Source of the DNA: JAHJDR01 sp964609965
Lineage (GTDB): Bacteria > UBA10199 > JADGCS01
Direction of reading: 5' to 3'
Assembly: GCA_964609965.1 (NCBI GenBank)
Contig: CAZSTS010000004.1
Span: forward strand, 173,352-237,351
DNA length: 64,000 bases
Position numbers and translations under genes: made by a program. Positions 24,735-33,966 of the stretch are shown one piece after another (the first letter of the stretch is position 1; the number at the start of each line of letters is the position of its first letter). The notes below the pieces were generated by a model. It did no database searches and was not told where the DNA came from. It saw only the letters and a program-made list of their open reading frames with translations.

Positions 24735-25370
24735 TTACAAAACATAAAACAAGAAGGCAAAGTAGTGACAGATGCTGGCAGCCAGAACAAAAAGATGCCA
24801 GATCATGTGATTGTAGGGAAGCTTGTGCCAACAATAAAAAATCACACCTAATGTATAAATCAAACCACCTGCGGCTAACAAAACCAATCCACCAAAAGGA
24901 ATGTTGATGATCATTTCGCGCATGGCAATCACACAGAGCCAACCTAAGAGCAGATAAATCATAAGAGTGATTTTTCCAAAACGATTTGAAAATACAGATT
25001 CAAATACAATGCCTAAAGTCATAAGCCCTACGACTATTCCAAAGAGACTCCATCCCCAAGGTCCGCGTAAATTTACAAGAAGAATGGGCATGTATGTACC
25101 AGCAATCAAAATATAGATTGAGACGTGATCCAAGATCCGAAAAACTTTTTTAGCGCGTTGATTTTGAATAGCATGATAAAGAGTTGAGCTTAAATAAAGA
25201 ATGATAAGAGCGCTTCCGTACAAGCTAAAGCTAACAACACGCCAGACATCGCCATGAATGGCGGCCAGAGTAACAAGAACAACCAGGCCTGCTATGCTCA
25301 ACGCAGTGCCAATGCCATGTGTGATGCTGTTGGCTATTTCTTCGCCTAATGTATATGATTTTTTGTCCAT
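24735..25370 (-). CDS. Hemolysin III/TrhA family membrane protein
   Basis: 211 residues, seven hydrophobic helices. Family motifs: EEIANSITHGIGTALSIAG at the N-terminus (E and H ligands), LYLSSTLYHA with HxxxN-like spacing, ILDHVSIYILIAGTY, and C-terminal NHMIWHLFVLAASICHYFA. These conserved Ser, His and Asp residues define the PAQR/HlyIII superfamily. Bacterial members are implicated in membrane-energetics homeostasis; the name hemolysin is historical. It follows the SagB-type gene with a 1-bp overlap (TAATG), so both are co-transcribed. Confidence 0.9.
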   Translation of the reverse strand: MDKKSYTLGEEIANSITHGIGTALSIAGLVVLVTLAAIHGDVWRVVSFSLYGSALIILYLSSTLYHAIQNQRAKKVFRILDHVSIYILIAGTYMPILLVNLRGPWGWSLFGIVVGLMTLGIVFESVFSNRFGKITLMIYLLLGWLCVIAMREMIINIPFGGLVLLAAGGLIYTLGVIFYCWHKLPYNHMIWHLFVLAASICHYFAFLFYVL

Positions 25371-26110
25371 TAAATTTTACCAACTGGTGCCATATAGATA
25401 ACAAACTCATTTTCTTCATCTAGATCAAGAAGCATGTTCATTTTTTCTTGATCATAAGCTGCTATGGCACAGGTGCCCGCATCAATAGATTCGCAGGCAA
25501 GATAAAGGTTTTGACACATGTGTCCGGCATCTAAGGCAATGATTTTGTATGATGTCATTTGGTAACGCCATTCTGTGCGGTAGGGAATAACGGTCCAAAT
25601 AAATGTGGCAGCAGCTTGACCCACAAATTTTTGGCCATAACAGGCGTTAGCTAGTCTTAAGGGCGCATCTGTTCGTGTGAATAAAAAAGCTAGTTTGTGA
25701 TGCAAAGGTAAATAGCGATAAAAACCTTCTGAAAGATTTTCGACATTATTTATGTAAAGATATGTTTCAAAGGGATGTCTGTTTCCTCCAGAGGGGACTG
25801 TGCGATAAATCTTTGCGCCTTCTTTTCTGACGCCTTGGGTTGCCCACAAGAGATATGAAAGTTCTTCGAGGGTGAGTGGTTCTTTTGAATACAGGCGGCG
25901 ACTTGAGCGAGAAGCCATAACTTCTTTTGTTGGTTTGTCTCCTAGTTTAAAAAATTGTGGGGATGTGAGTTCTACGAGTTCAGTGTTTTCAACCAGTGAT
26001 TTTTCTAAGGGAGGTTCTTCTTTGCCTTTCTGTTGATCGGATTCAATGGAGCCAGAGGTCTTTAAGACAAAAGATTTTAAAAAGCGGCGGTCTTTTCGAT
26101 AGTCATCCAT
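25370..26110 (-). CDS. SagB/ThcOx-type nitroreductase-fold dehydrogenase
   Basis: 246 residues. The core matches SagB-type oxidoreductases: SRRLYSKEPLTLEELSYLLWATQGV (FMN phosphate-binding start), TVPSGGNRHPFETYLYIN, DAGHMCQNLYLACESIDAGTCAIAAYD and the end FVIYMAPVG. In thiazole/oxazole-modified peptide pathways such enzymes aromatise azolines, but no cyclodehydratase or precursor gene is near, so it is more likely a stand-alone family member of unknown substrate. FMN binding is inferred. First gene of a two-gene unit with the HlyIII-type protein. Confidence 0.82.
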   Translation of the reverse strand: MDDYRKDRRFLKSFVLKTSGSIESDQQKGKEEPPLEKSLVENTELVELTSPQFFKLGDKPTKEVMASRSSRRLYSKEPLTLEELSYLLWATQGVRKEGAKIYRTVPSGGNRHPFETYLYINNVENLSEGFYRYLPLHHKLAFLFTRTDAPLRLANACYGQKFVGQAAATFIWTVIPYRTEWRYQMTSYKIIALDAGHMCQNLYLACESIDAGTCAIAAYDQEKMNMLLDLDEENEFVIYMAPVGKI

Positions 26111-26162
26111 GGGTTCTTATTTAGTCTGTATTGAGGGGAAAAACAAGGGGGGAGTGGGAGAG

Positions 26163-26232
26163 GGGTTCACGGGGTCGCAGGGTCATAGGTTCATGGGGTC
26201 GCGGGGTCACGGGATCACGGGGTCACAGGTTT
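26163..26232. repeat. GGGTCACG short tandem array
   Basis: About eight imperfect 8-9-bp units (GGTTCACG, GGGTCGCA, GGGTCATA, GGTTCATG, GGGTCGCG, GGGTCACG, GGATCACG, GGGTCACA) lie between the SagB-type gene and the 249-residue gene. A closely related array is at 54448-54528. Confidence 0.75.
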
Positions 26233-26271
26233 TAGGTGGTAGGATGCTAGATGCCAGATAGAAAAGATTGC

Positions 26272-27021
26272 TTATTTGGCAGGTTGTTCGCTTTGCATTT
26301 CATCGAGCTGGGCCTCGAGGGCGTCGGCAATGGCGAGGCGATCTTCTCTGGTTTCGTTATTGATGACAAGAGATTTAGGGTCGAGCTGTGTTGAGCCAAA
26401 GTAAAAGGCAAGAGTATTTGTCACATCAGAGTTGTCACTGGCATGAAAAGAAAGATCAATTTGTGGGCGCCCTTTTTCATCACGAACCCCTTCAGAAAGT
26501 GAGACGTTATCAAAATCTCTTTCACGAGGTGCGTCTTGCATATAACAAGTTCCGTTAAAACAACGGGCAGAAGCCATGATCCATTCATTTTCTCTGGGAT
26601 CAAAACCCACTTGAGCAAATTCTCCCGCGCCATTATTTTCAAAGGTCATCAACTCAATGAGTTCGTAATTCCACTGGCCATTTGTGGCAAAACACACGGC
26701 AATATCGTCATCCCCGTCTCTATCAAAATCACTCACAAGATATCTAAATTGATTAGGATCAATGGCGTCGATAGGGAGTTTTTCGTCATCAGCATACCTT
26801 ATTTGCCTATTGAATACTTGCGCATGACCATCAACAACCAAAGCGAGTTTATGGTTCATGCTGCCTTGTTGGTAGCAATCGGCAAAAGAGAGTTGAGAAA
26901 TAGAGCCATCTTGGTTTCGAACAGAGACAGGTCCATCAACCAAGGTGTCAACGCGGCGTTGAAAACTTTTTGAGTTCCATCTTGCTTCAGGGATGTGTTG
27001 TCCGTATTCGATTCCTATCAT
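26272..27021 (-). CDS. Hypothetical protein with one calcium-loop-like motif
   Basis: 249 residues, GAGGAA ribosome binding site, no signal peptide. It contains one FG-GAP-like loop, LVSDFDRDGDDDIAVCFATNG at about residue 93-113, with acidic residues on alternating positions. The remainder is polar and acidic with a C-terminal helix (DRLAIADALEAQLDEMQSEQ). Not recognised otherwise. A single such loop cannot form a propeller by itself. Confidence 0.58.
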   Translation of the reverse strand: MIGIEYGQHIPEARWNSKSFQRRVDTLVDGPVSVRNQDGSISQLSFADCYQQGSMNHKLALVVDGHAQVFNRQIRYADDEKLPIDAIDPNQFRYLVSDFDRDGDDDIAVCFATNGQWNYELIELMTFENNGAGEFAQVGFDPRENEWIMASARCFNGTCYMQDAPRERDFDNVSLSEGVRDEKGRPQIDLSFHASDNSDVTNTLAFYFGSTQLDPKSLVINNETREDRLAIADALEAQLDEMQSEQPAK

Positions 27022-27045
27022 AATGTGTTCCTCGTGTTTCGAGAA

Positions 27046-27079
27046 GTCTAGCGTCTAGGTGGCGTCTAGCGTCTAGCGT
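27046..27079. repeat. GCGTCTA short tandem array
   Basis: Four to five units of GCGTCTA/GTCTAGC directly upstream (minus strand) of the 249-residue gene, identical in type to the insert in queA at 13388. Confidence 0.7.
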
Positions 27080-27266
27080 TTGTTGTTAACGCCTGTTCTG
27101 TATTGTTAAGTATGCAATATGGATGCCAAAGGATGTTAATTAATGTATAAGGAAAAACCAGGGGTTAGGGAAAAGGGTAAATATTATGCGATGTTAGGTG
27201 GGGGATTGAGACGACAATCTCTATAATTGTGGGGACTCGCCTTCGTCCAGAAAAAATTTCTGAATA

Positions 27267-29201
27267 TTAAGTAAGTTTAAGCCCTGTGAACTCTTCAAGA
27301 AAATCTAGAGTAGGAATTAGAAGATCGTCAACTTTAAAACGTTTTGCAGCATTAAAATAACCAGAAACGCTTATGTAGTCTGTGAATTGGTCATAGCTCA
27401 TACAGGAACTAGTTATGCTTCTTACCCAGTCAGTGTCTAGACAAAGGGTTTCTAAGAAAGCTGGATCACCACCGTATTTCTCGTTTCCCATCATCATGAA
27501 AAACATATTCGACATGAGGGTTTGTGTCGTTTTATTCTCAATATTACTAAGATGGTTTTTGATCTTGTTGCGCATGGCATTAGCAGACATGTACCCAGTG
27601 TCATAGGAGCCAGTAGCAGGATCATAAATTGCTGCAATGAGATCCTGAAAATTATCAAAGTATTTATCAAAAGCATCTTCGGTTGCAGTAAGGGTTTCAT
27701 GATCAAAAAAATCTCGGAAAAGTATACGCATATTATTTGTGTTGCAGAGGTTGTTATTAAGCTCTTCAGATACTTTCATATTAGGATTCATTTCAGCATT
27801 GGCGTTTTCGTTTACAATTTCTTGTTCCACACTAATAAAACCTTTAACACACTCTAGGGCTTTTGCATTTTCAATGTTGTTAGAATTATCTGCTAAGAAA
27901 GTATTTAGATTTCCATCAACAATGCCTGCATCAGGGTAAAATTCTAAAAAGCAAATAATTCCCATTTTACTAAAGGCATCAAGGCTTGTGTTATTAACGT
28001 CTTGGCTGTCTTCATCAGCCACATAATCATAATATCTCATGGCTTGAGTCATGTTCTCAGCATAGAGTGTGGGGGCGTAGAAAGGAAGGTTTGCTCCATC
28101 GTATTTTGATGTGAGATAGGCTATAGAAGTGTAGATTTTATTTTGGCTGTCCATGCTTAAATCACCAACGAGAGCAATAATCTCTTCCCACACACTGGCC
28201 ATTGTTGGCCCTCCTTCCAGGTTTATTTCGGAACCAAAAAGCTTAAGCATGATTTCTTCTATAAGATTTTTTTCTTCAGTGGTGAGTGGGTCACGACAAT
28301 AAGCCCCCCCATCTACTTCTTCCATGCGGCTATAAATAGTGCTTTCTGTAAGGAGGTTGTCTAGTACTTCAAACTCAGAATTGGTATTGCCTAAAAAGTC
28401 ATTGCTAACGGGTATTGATTTGGCAACTTCTTTACTATCAAAGCCATAAACACGATTATAATAATTCTTGTTCGCTGACTGTTCGCCATCATAGAACATT
28501 TTGAGGGTTTCATCTGGCCATGTATCAAGTACATTGGGATCAATGTAGTTTGAGCCATTACAAACAAAGTTAGCATTTCCAATAAGTTTTGCATAAAAAA
28601 CAATGCCGTCTTTGCGTGTAATTTTGAAGGTGCGCTCATTTTCTCCAACGCTTACGAGTTGAAGTGTGTCAGAATTAAGGTTTAAATGAAATGTGTTATC
28701 GTAGACAGGTATGCCGCTTGCTTCCTCTCCATCATCAAATAAGTGGGGTGATCCATCGCTATTAAACGTGAATGTGATTTCTTGGCCGTTTTCAATCCAA
28801 GATTCAGAACTATCAAAACTAGATGGATTTAACTGATTATTGCGCTCAACCACCTCACTGGCTTCTTCTGCACATCCAAAAAATATTTCTACCTGATCTA
28901 TGGTTAGTTGCAGTTCATCAATTTCTCTTTGTTTTCTTGTCTGAAGGTAGTTGTCAGGGTCATCACCGTATTCCATTTTAAGAGCATGTAGTTCAGCCTC
29001 AAGATCATTCAGGTCTTCATAGCCGCTCTCTTCGAGCTTTTCGAGCTCTTCTGGAAGCTTTTCAAGAAAAGCCTCACACTCTTGAGTCGACATGTCTTTT
29101 ATGGCTTCTTCTATGAATTCTGTAAGCTCAGTTTCGGACCAATCACCAACATCTTCAAAATCAATGTTTGTTGAACCTATGTTTAGATCAAATGAGGACA
29201 T
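27267..29201 (-). CDS. Large acidic hypothetical protein, paralogue A
   Basis: 644 residues, strongly acidic (Asp/Glu-rich), no signal peptide, no membrane segment. The N-terminus is MSSFDLNIGSTNIDFEDV; residues ~40-120 form acidic helices, with LHALKMEYGDDPDNYL shared with the paralogue; the middle is beta-rich, with GENERTFKITRKDGI; the C-terminal ~300 residues are helical. It is the downstream member of a tandem pair with the gene at 29275, and roughly half of the positions are identical by eye. Ribosome binding site AGGGAA. I do not recognise the family. Secretion by a signal-peptide-independent route or a cytoplasmic structural role are both open. Confidence 0.6.
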   Translation of the reverse strand: MSSFDLNIGSTNIDFEDVGDWSETELTEFIEEAIKDMSTQECEAFLEKLPEELEKLEESGYEDLNDLEAELHALKMEYGDDPDNYLQTRKQREIDELQLTIDQVEIFFGCAEEASEVVERNNQLNPSSFDSSESWIENGQEITFTFNSDGSPHLFDDGEEASGIPVYDNTFHLNLNSDTLQLVSVGENERTFKITRKDGIVFYAKLIGNANFVCNGSNYIDPNVLDTWPDETLKMFYDGEQSANKNYYNRVYGFDSKEVAKSIPVSNDFLGNTNSEFEVLDNLLTESTIYSRMEEVDGGAYCRDPLTTEEKNLIEEIMLKLFGSEINLEGGPTMASVWEEIIALVGDLSMDSQNKIYTSIAYLTSKYDGANLPFYAPTLYAENMTQAMRYYDYVADEDSQDVNNTSLDAFSKMGIICFLEFYPDAGIVDGNLNTFLADNSNNIENAKALECVKGFISVEQEIVNENANAEMNPNMKVSEELNNNLCNTNNMRILFRDFFDHETLTATEDAFDKYFDNFQDLIAAIYDPATGSYDTGYMSANAMRNKIKNHLSNIENKTTQTLMSNMFFMMMGNEKYGGDPAFLETLCLDTDWVRSITSSCMSYDQFTDYISVSGYFNAAKRFKVDDLLIPTLDFLEEFTGLKLT

Positions 29202-29202
29202 G

Positions 29203-29290
29203 TATGTTCCCTGTAGTTGCCCGCCAAGGATTAACTAAAATCCAAGTATGTTCCCTGTCGTCGTCCGTCGAGGATTAACTAAAATCCAAG
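29203..29290. repeat. 44-bp tandem duplication between the acidic paralogues
   Basis: Units 29203-29246 and 29247-29290 are near-identical 44-mers. On the minus strand each contains the last five codons and stop of the upstream paralogue (CTTGGATTTTAGTTAA) plus the following leader ending in AGGGAACATA. The second copy therefore repeats a gene end in non-coding DNA. Confidence 0.85.
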
Positions 29291-31164
29291 CCTGTATAAC
29301 CTTCAATAATGTTTCTGCCAGCGTTTCGCATATTGGTTGTATTATATATTATAGTAACATTAGTGTTGTTTGGTGCCTGTGTAGTGGTCATGAAAGAGGT
29401 ATACATGTCTTCCGCCCAGTCTTTGTCTAGACAAAGGGTTTCTAGAAAAGCAGGGTCGCCACCATATTCCGCGCTTCCCATCATTACGAAAAACATGCTC
29501 GCTAGTATGGCTTGTGTAGATTTATTATCATATCCGCTAATAAAGTTTTTGACCTTGTTACGTATGGCTGCGGCAGACATGTAGCCAGTATCATAGTGGC
29601 CATCCGGAGCATAGATTTCGGCCATGAGGGCCTGAAAGTCATCATAGTATTTAGTGAAGAAATCAGGATCCTGATTGTAGTTAAGAAAATGAGCCCTGAA
29701 AAAATTATCCATGTTATTTTCAGAGATCATGCTGTTATAAAGTTCTTCAGATACTTTCATATTAGGGTTCATGGCAGCATCAGTGTTTTCGCCCTCAAGT
29801 GCTTCTGTGACAGCCATGAAGCTCTTCACAAAGTCTAGGGCCATAGCATTTTCAATGCTGTTAGAATTGTCTGCTAAGAAAGCGGTTAGGTCTCCATCAA
29901 CAATATTAGAATCAGGATATAATTCTAAGAAACAAATTATTCCCATTTTACTATAGGCATCAAGGCTCGTGCCGTTGAATTCTGCGCTGTCTATATCAGC
30001 GGCATAATCATAATAAGTCATAGCCTGAGTCATTTGCTCGGCATTGATTGCAGGAACGTATATTGGTAAATTTTCTCCATCATATTTTGATATGAGATAA
30101 GCTATAGCTGTATAGATTTTATTTTGGCTATCCATGCTTAAATCACCAAGTAGGTCTGTAATCTCTTCCCATACACTGGCTATACTAGGCCCTCCGCTTA
30201 TGTTGACCTCAGAACCAAAGAGTTTAAGCATGATGTCTTGAATAAGATTTTTTTCTTCAGTGGTGAGCGGATCGCGACTATCAACATCTTCCATGCGGCT
30301 ATAAATAGTGCTTTCTGTAAGAAGATTATCTAGCGCTTCAAACTCAGTATTGATATTATCTAAAAGATCATCGCTAACTGGAATTGTTTCGGCAACTTCT
30401 TCGCTATCAAATCCATGGACTCGATATTTAAAATTAGAATTTGCTGACAGCTCGCCATCGTAACACATGCCAAGAAAGTCATCTGGCCACAATTCAAGCG
30501 AGTCAATATTAGTAATGTAATTAGTGCCATTAAAAACGAAATTAGCGCTTCCTATAAAAGTAGCATAAAAACATGTGCCATCTTCGCGTGTGATTTTGAG
30601 GGTTCGCTCATTTTCGCCAACGCTTGCAAGCTCTATTGTGCCGTTACCAATGTTGATATTACATGTGTTGGTGAATTGAGTTAAGGCCTCTGCATCAGAG
30701 TCTTCAAAAAGGTTCGCTGCTTCACTGCCGTTTAGTGTGACCGTGATTGTATCACCATTTTCATATTCGGTGTTAGTGAGATCAACGGTTGATGGATCTT
30801 CTAGATTAAAAAGGGCAGCTGTTTCGCTGGCTGTTTCAAAACAATCTGGAAGCATGTCTATCTGATCTAGGACAGCATTGAGGTCATCAATTTCTGCTTC
30901 TTTTCTTTGTACAAGATAATTATCAGGATCATCGCCGTATTCTTCCATGAGAGCATGTAGTTCAGCTTCAAGATCATCAAGGTCTGCATAAGCAGATTCT
31001 TCAGAGGCCTCGAGATCTGCTTCAAAGGTTTCAAGGGCGGCCGCACTTTCTTCAGCAGTCATTCCCTCCAGGGCGCTTTCTATTATTTCTGTGAGTTCCT
31101 CTGAACTGCAAATATCTTCGAGATCTATGGTTGTTGAACCGATGGTAACGTCCATTGATGACAT
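29275..31164 (-). CDS. Large acidic hypothetical protein, paralogue B
   Basis: 629 residues, acidic throughout and co-linear with paralogue A: N-terminus MSSMDVTIGSTTIDLEDI, helix LHALMEEYGDDPDNYL, GENERTLKITREDGT, TEEKNLIQDIMLKLFGSEV, AYSKMGIICFLELYPDSNIVDG, GGDPAFLETLCLDKDW. AGGAGGC ribosome binding site, ATG start. The leader GGGCAACT...AGG is shared with paralogue A, so the duplication covered the 5' region as well. Conservation of long stretches in both copies suggests both are maintained. No signal peptide. Function unknown. Confidence 0.6.
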   Translation of the reverse strand: MSSMDVTIGSTTIDLEDICSSEELTEIIESALEGMTAEESAAALETFEADLEASEESAYADLDDLEAELHALMEEYGDDPDNYLVQRKEAEIDDLNAVLDQIDMLPDCFETASETAALFNLEDPSTVDLTNTEYENGDTITVTLNGSEAANLFEDSDAEALTQFTNTCNINIGNGTIELASVGENERTLKITREDGTCFYATFIGSANFVFNGTNYITNIDSLELWPDDFLGMCYDGELSANSNFKYRVHGFDSEEVAETIPVSDDLLDNINTEFEALDNLLTESTIYSRMEDVDSRDPLTTEEKNLIQDIMLKLFGSEVNISGGPSIASVWEEITDLLGDLSMDSQNKIYTAIAYLISKYDGENLPIYVPAINAEQMTQAMTYYDYAADIDSAEFNGTSLDAYSKMGIICFLELYPDSNIVDGDLTAFLADNSNSIENAMALDFVKSFMAVTEALEGENTDAAMNPNMKVSEELYNSMISENNMDNFFRAHFLNYNQDPDFFTKYYDDFQALMAEIYAPDGHYDTGYMSAAAIRNKVKNFISGYDNKSTQAILASMFFVMMGSAEYGGDPAFLETLCLDKDWAEDMYTSFMTTTQAPNNTNVTIIYNTTNMRNAGRNIIEGYTGLDFS

Positions 31165-31379
31165 ATATGCCTCCTAAAGTTGCCCAAATGAAAACAAAGG
31201 CGCTCAAAGTCCATTATAGCACCATATTATAGATAAGCAAAGATAATGCCAGTTTTCGTATTAATTTGAACCCCCTAAAAAACACAGGTAACTACCTAAT
31301 ATCACTGATGTAATGTGTTTGTAGGGTGTGAAGAGGCTATGAAACTGGCGACGTGTTTTGGGGTATTGGCTTGAATGCC
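31165..31379. other. Intergenic stretch between ppx-like gene and acidic paralogues
   Basis: 215 bp, AT-rich, no gene and no obvious hairpin terminator. It must hold the promoter for the acidic pair. Nothing else seen. Confidence 0.35.
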
Positions 31380-32366
31380 TCAGGATTTGAGACAACAGCT
31401 TTCATAAACCCAAGTTTTGGAATGATCATAGAGATTGCCAAAAGCAAGGCCGTGATCGCTGATACAAAGGGAATCTATTTGAAAGTTCCCTAGAACAACA
31501 TCCAATATATGTGCTCCTGCAATAATGACATCAGCTCTTTTAAGGGGAAGGCAGGGAAGCTGAGCCCTCTTTTCTAATGATAATCTTTGGAGTTTCCGTA
31601 TGATCTCGCCCAAATCATCTTTTGTCATTGTGGAGCCATGTACTTGATTGGGATCATAGGTATTAAGCTTTTTATGCAAGGCACAAAGAGTTGTGGGTGT
31701 GCCAGCGGGGGCGATGAGGGTTAGTTGTTCAGAGTAGGGGCACGGCATGCCGTGCCCGTACAAATTAGTAGTTTGTAAGTGGGATTCTGACCATTCATTT
31801 AGTAAGTTCGAAACGTATTTGCGCAATTTTTTAATTTCGGTTTTGATTGGGGGATCAGAAAAAAGAAACTTTTCTGTGAGTGTTACAGCACCAAAGGGAA
31901 AAGAATTTATGGTTTTGTTTTTGCCGTCATCGATAATGAGCTCCGTGGATCCGCCGCCAATATCTAAAACCATAAAAGGAAAACCTAAGTGTGAAAATTC
32001 TTTTTGACAGGCAAGGTGAATGAGTTTGGCCTCTTCTTCTCCAGTAATGATTCTTATCATAAGGCCTAATTCACTTTGGACACGACTTGTAAAATCAAAA
32101 ATGTTTTTAGCTCTTCTGCAAGATTCAGTGGCAACGATGGATATTTGCTCGCAGCCGTGTTCGGCCATAATGTTCTTGTAATCCCTAAGCGTATTCATAG
32201 CCCTATCAATAGCCTCAGGAAGGAGCAGGTTTGTCTCATAAATTTTTTCGCCTAGGCGAACAAGACGGCATTCTTGGTGCTTAATATTTATTTTTGAATT
32301 GTTATCAAATGAAGCGATGAGGAGAATAATGGTGTTGGTGCCAATGTCAATGGATGCGATGTTGAT
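31380..32366 (-). CDS. Ppx/GppA-type exopolyphosphatase lacking a standard start codon
   Basis: The reading frame encodes a full N-terminal ASKHA domain: I-A-S-I-D-I-G-T-N-T-I-I-L-L-I (phosphate-1 motif) just downstream of a TGA at 32370, then RLVRLGEKIYETNLLLPEAIDRAMNTLRDY, VATESCRRAKN, ITGEEEAKLI, MVLDIGGGSTELI and a final SDHGLAFGNLYD. No ATG, GTG or TTG lies between the TGA and the ATG at 32198, which would delete the essential N-terminus. Initiation at ATC 32366 or 32360 is assumed, or the gene has decayed after a palindromic repeat inserted at 32389-32416. A second copy of that repeat (31734-31761) adds an in-frame HGMPCPYS segment. Hydrolyses polyphosphate or pppGpp if active. Confidence 0.7.
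   Translation of the reverse strand: MNIASIDIGTNTIILLIASFDNNSKINIKHQECRLVRLGEKIYETNLLLPEAIDRAMNTLRDYKNIMAEHGCEQISIVATESCRRAKNIFDFTSRVQSELGLMIRIITGEEEAKLIHLACQKEFSHLGFPFMVLDIGGGSTELIIDDGKNKTINSFPFGAVTLTEKFLFSDPPIKTEIKKLRKYVSNLLNEWSESHLQTTNLYGHGMPCPYSEQLTLIAPAGTPTTLCALHKKLNTYDPNQVHGSTMTKDDLGEIIRKLQRLSLEKRAQLPCLPLKRADVIIAGAHILDVVLGNFQIDSLCISDHGLAFGNLYDHSKTWVYESCCLKS
31734..31761. repeat. 28-bp GTAGGGGCACGG palindrome inside ppx-like gene
   Basis: An almost perfect palindrome: GTAGGGGCACGGCA and its reverse complement (one mismatch near the end). In frame within the ppx-like gene. Same family as 32389-32416. Confidence 0.8.
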
Positions 32367-32388
32367 GGTTCAGAGTTCGGAAATCGTA

Positions 32389-32416
32389 GTAGGGACACGG
32401 CGCGCCGTGCCCCTAC
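32389..32416. repeat. 28-bp GTAGGGACACGG palindrome upstream of ppx-like gene
   Basis: Palindrome with arms GTAGGGACACGGCG / CGCCGTGCCCCTAC between tolB and the ppx-like gene, about 22 bp upstream of the presumed start, where a ribosome binding site and promoter would be expected. Confidence 0.8.
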
Positions 32417-32427
32417 TGATCTACAAA

Positions 32428-33687
32428 CTATTTCTTAGAAAGCCAGGGACCCCAATCTAGATTAGTGCAGCCGCCAGATTTTTCGATCAATGTTTGGCTG
32501 GTGCCGTCTTCGAGTGAAACATAAATGCCACCGCGAGTTGAAGCAAAAGCAATGTAACGACTGTCTGGTGACCAGGCAGGTGATTCATTGCTGCCTTCAC
32601 CGCGTGTTATTCGTTGAATGTTTGATCCGTCAGCTTCCATTACAAATATATCAAAAGCACCTTTGTCACGACTTGAAAAAACAATTTTTGTTCCATCAGG
32701 AGACCAGTCAGGCTGGTCATTTTGATATCCTGTGTAAGTGAGCTGTGTCGCGCCACCGCCTGCTGTAGTTGTAGCAAAAAGATGTAGGCCTCCAGAGCGT
32801 TCTGATGAAAAAACAAGACGACCTCCACCAGTGACCGAAGGATTAAAATCTATGTTATGAGACCTTGTGAGTCTTTGGAGAACACGTCCATTAAGATTGA
32901 TAAGATAAAGTTCGGTATCACCACTTTTAGCAGAGGCGACAATAAGCTTTGATCCATCAGCAGTCCAGGTTGGCGTAATGGTGGTGGATCTAAAATTTGT
33001 AATACGCCTGCCATCAACATAGACCTCAGCAAACTGGCCACTAAACGCTGTGTAAGCAATTCGGCCCCCAGAGGGTGAATACGCAGGGGAAATCATGTTT
33101 TGTCCGCCTTTGCCGGCACCGCCTCGCTTGGTGCTGTCCATATTAAAAGTACCAATCCTCTTTTTGAAATTACCGCCGCAGGAGCCAGCGATCATGGAAT
33201 TAAAAGGGCCTCGAATTCCTGTGAGGGCCTCCATGAGGCTGTCTACAAAGCGGTGAGTCGCTTCGATGTAGTTTTTATTATCAACGACGTATTTTTTCCC
33301 TAAAATCATTTTTCCTGCGCCTACATCGTAAAGCTTTACTTTGAAAACGAGCTTCCCTTCAACCTTTTCAACAAAGCCCTTAACCAGGGCTCCTGCCTCG
33401 ATGGCTTGCCATTTTTCAAAGTTGATTTTGTCAACATCAGTATCTTTGTGTGGAAGTTTTGTGTCGTCGAGAACATTGAATATGCCAGCTATTTTTAAAT
33501 CTTTTTTTAAAAGGGCAGCAAATTTTTTGCCTGCGCTGGCAGGGCTTCCTTTTGAATTGAGAAAGCGAGGCACGGCAATGGGGAATTTTTTTTCTGAAGC
33601 TTCATCAATGAGGATGTAAATGCGTGCGTCTGCCTTAGGGATGAAAATAAAGAGGACTAATAAAATGAAAAATATTTTTTTACTCAT
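32428..33687 (-). CDS. tolB: Tol-Pal system protein TolB
   Basis: 419 residues from ATG 33687 (a TTG two codons upstream is open). Signal peptide MSKKIFFILLVLFIFIPKADA. An N-terminal alpha/beta domain (residues ~25-155) is followed by a beta-propeller with TolB repeats: NMISPAYSPSGGRIAYTAFSG, TPTWTADGSKLIVASAKSGDTELYLINL, QPDWSPDGTKIVFSSRDKGAFDIFVM, ESPAWSPDSRYIAFASTR. Periplasmic partner of Pal and TolA in outer-membrane constriction. Downstream of tolQRA, separated from tolA by 279 bp. pal itself is not next to it. Confidence 0.93.
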   Translation of the reverse strand: MSKKIFFILLVLFIFIPKADARIYILIDEASEKKFPIAVPRFLNSKGSPASAGKKFAALLKKDLKIAGIFNVLDDTKLPHKDTDVDKINFEKWQAIEAGALVKGFVEKVEGKLVFKVKLYDVGAGKMILGKKYVVDNKNYIEATHRFVDSLMEALTGIRGPFNSMIAGSCGGNFKKRIGTFNMDSTKRGGAGKGGQNMISPAYSPSGGRIAYTAFSGQFAEVYVDGRRITNFRSTTITPTWTADGSKLIVASAKSGDTELYLINLNGRVLQRLTRSHNIDFNPSVTGGGRLVFSSERSGGLHLFATTTAGGGATQLTYTGYQNDQPDWSPDGTKIVFSSRDKGAFDIFVMEADGSNIQRITRGEGSNESPAWSPDSRYIAFASTRGGIYVSLEDGTSQTLIEKSGGCTNLDWGPWLSKK

Positions 33688-33966
33688 AGCCAAAGATATT
33701 AAAATGCCTGTTGTTGAAGATCAATTGAAATATAATCATTTGCTCGCCTCCATGTGTATCTGTTTTCTCACCGGGCCCCCAGGGTCAGTGCTTGGTTAAT
33801 TTATATTTTTCTTCAGTCGCTGCGTTGGCCGTCACTTAAGAGAATTGCTAGTTACAAGAGGTCAATGATGCTTCAGTAAAGAGGCCTATAATTGATTCAT
33901 TAGGCGAGAACTTGCTCCTTTAGAAAAATTATAAGTTAACCAAGCTTATTAGTTGCTTTTTTGGGG

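Noticed and set aside
24735..26110. Thiazole/oxazole peptide (TOMM) biosynthesis cluster
   Set aside because: Only a SagB-type oxidoreductase is present; no YcaO, precursor or transporter is nearby.
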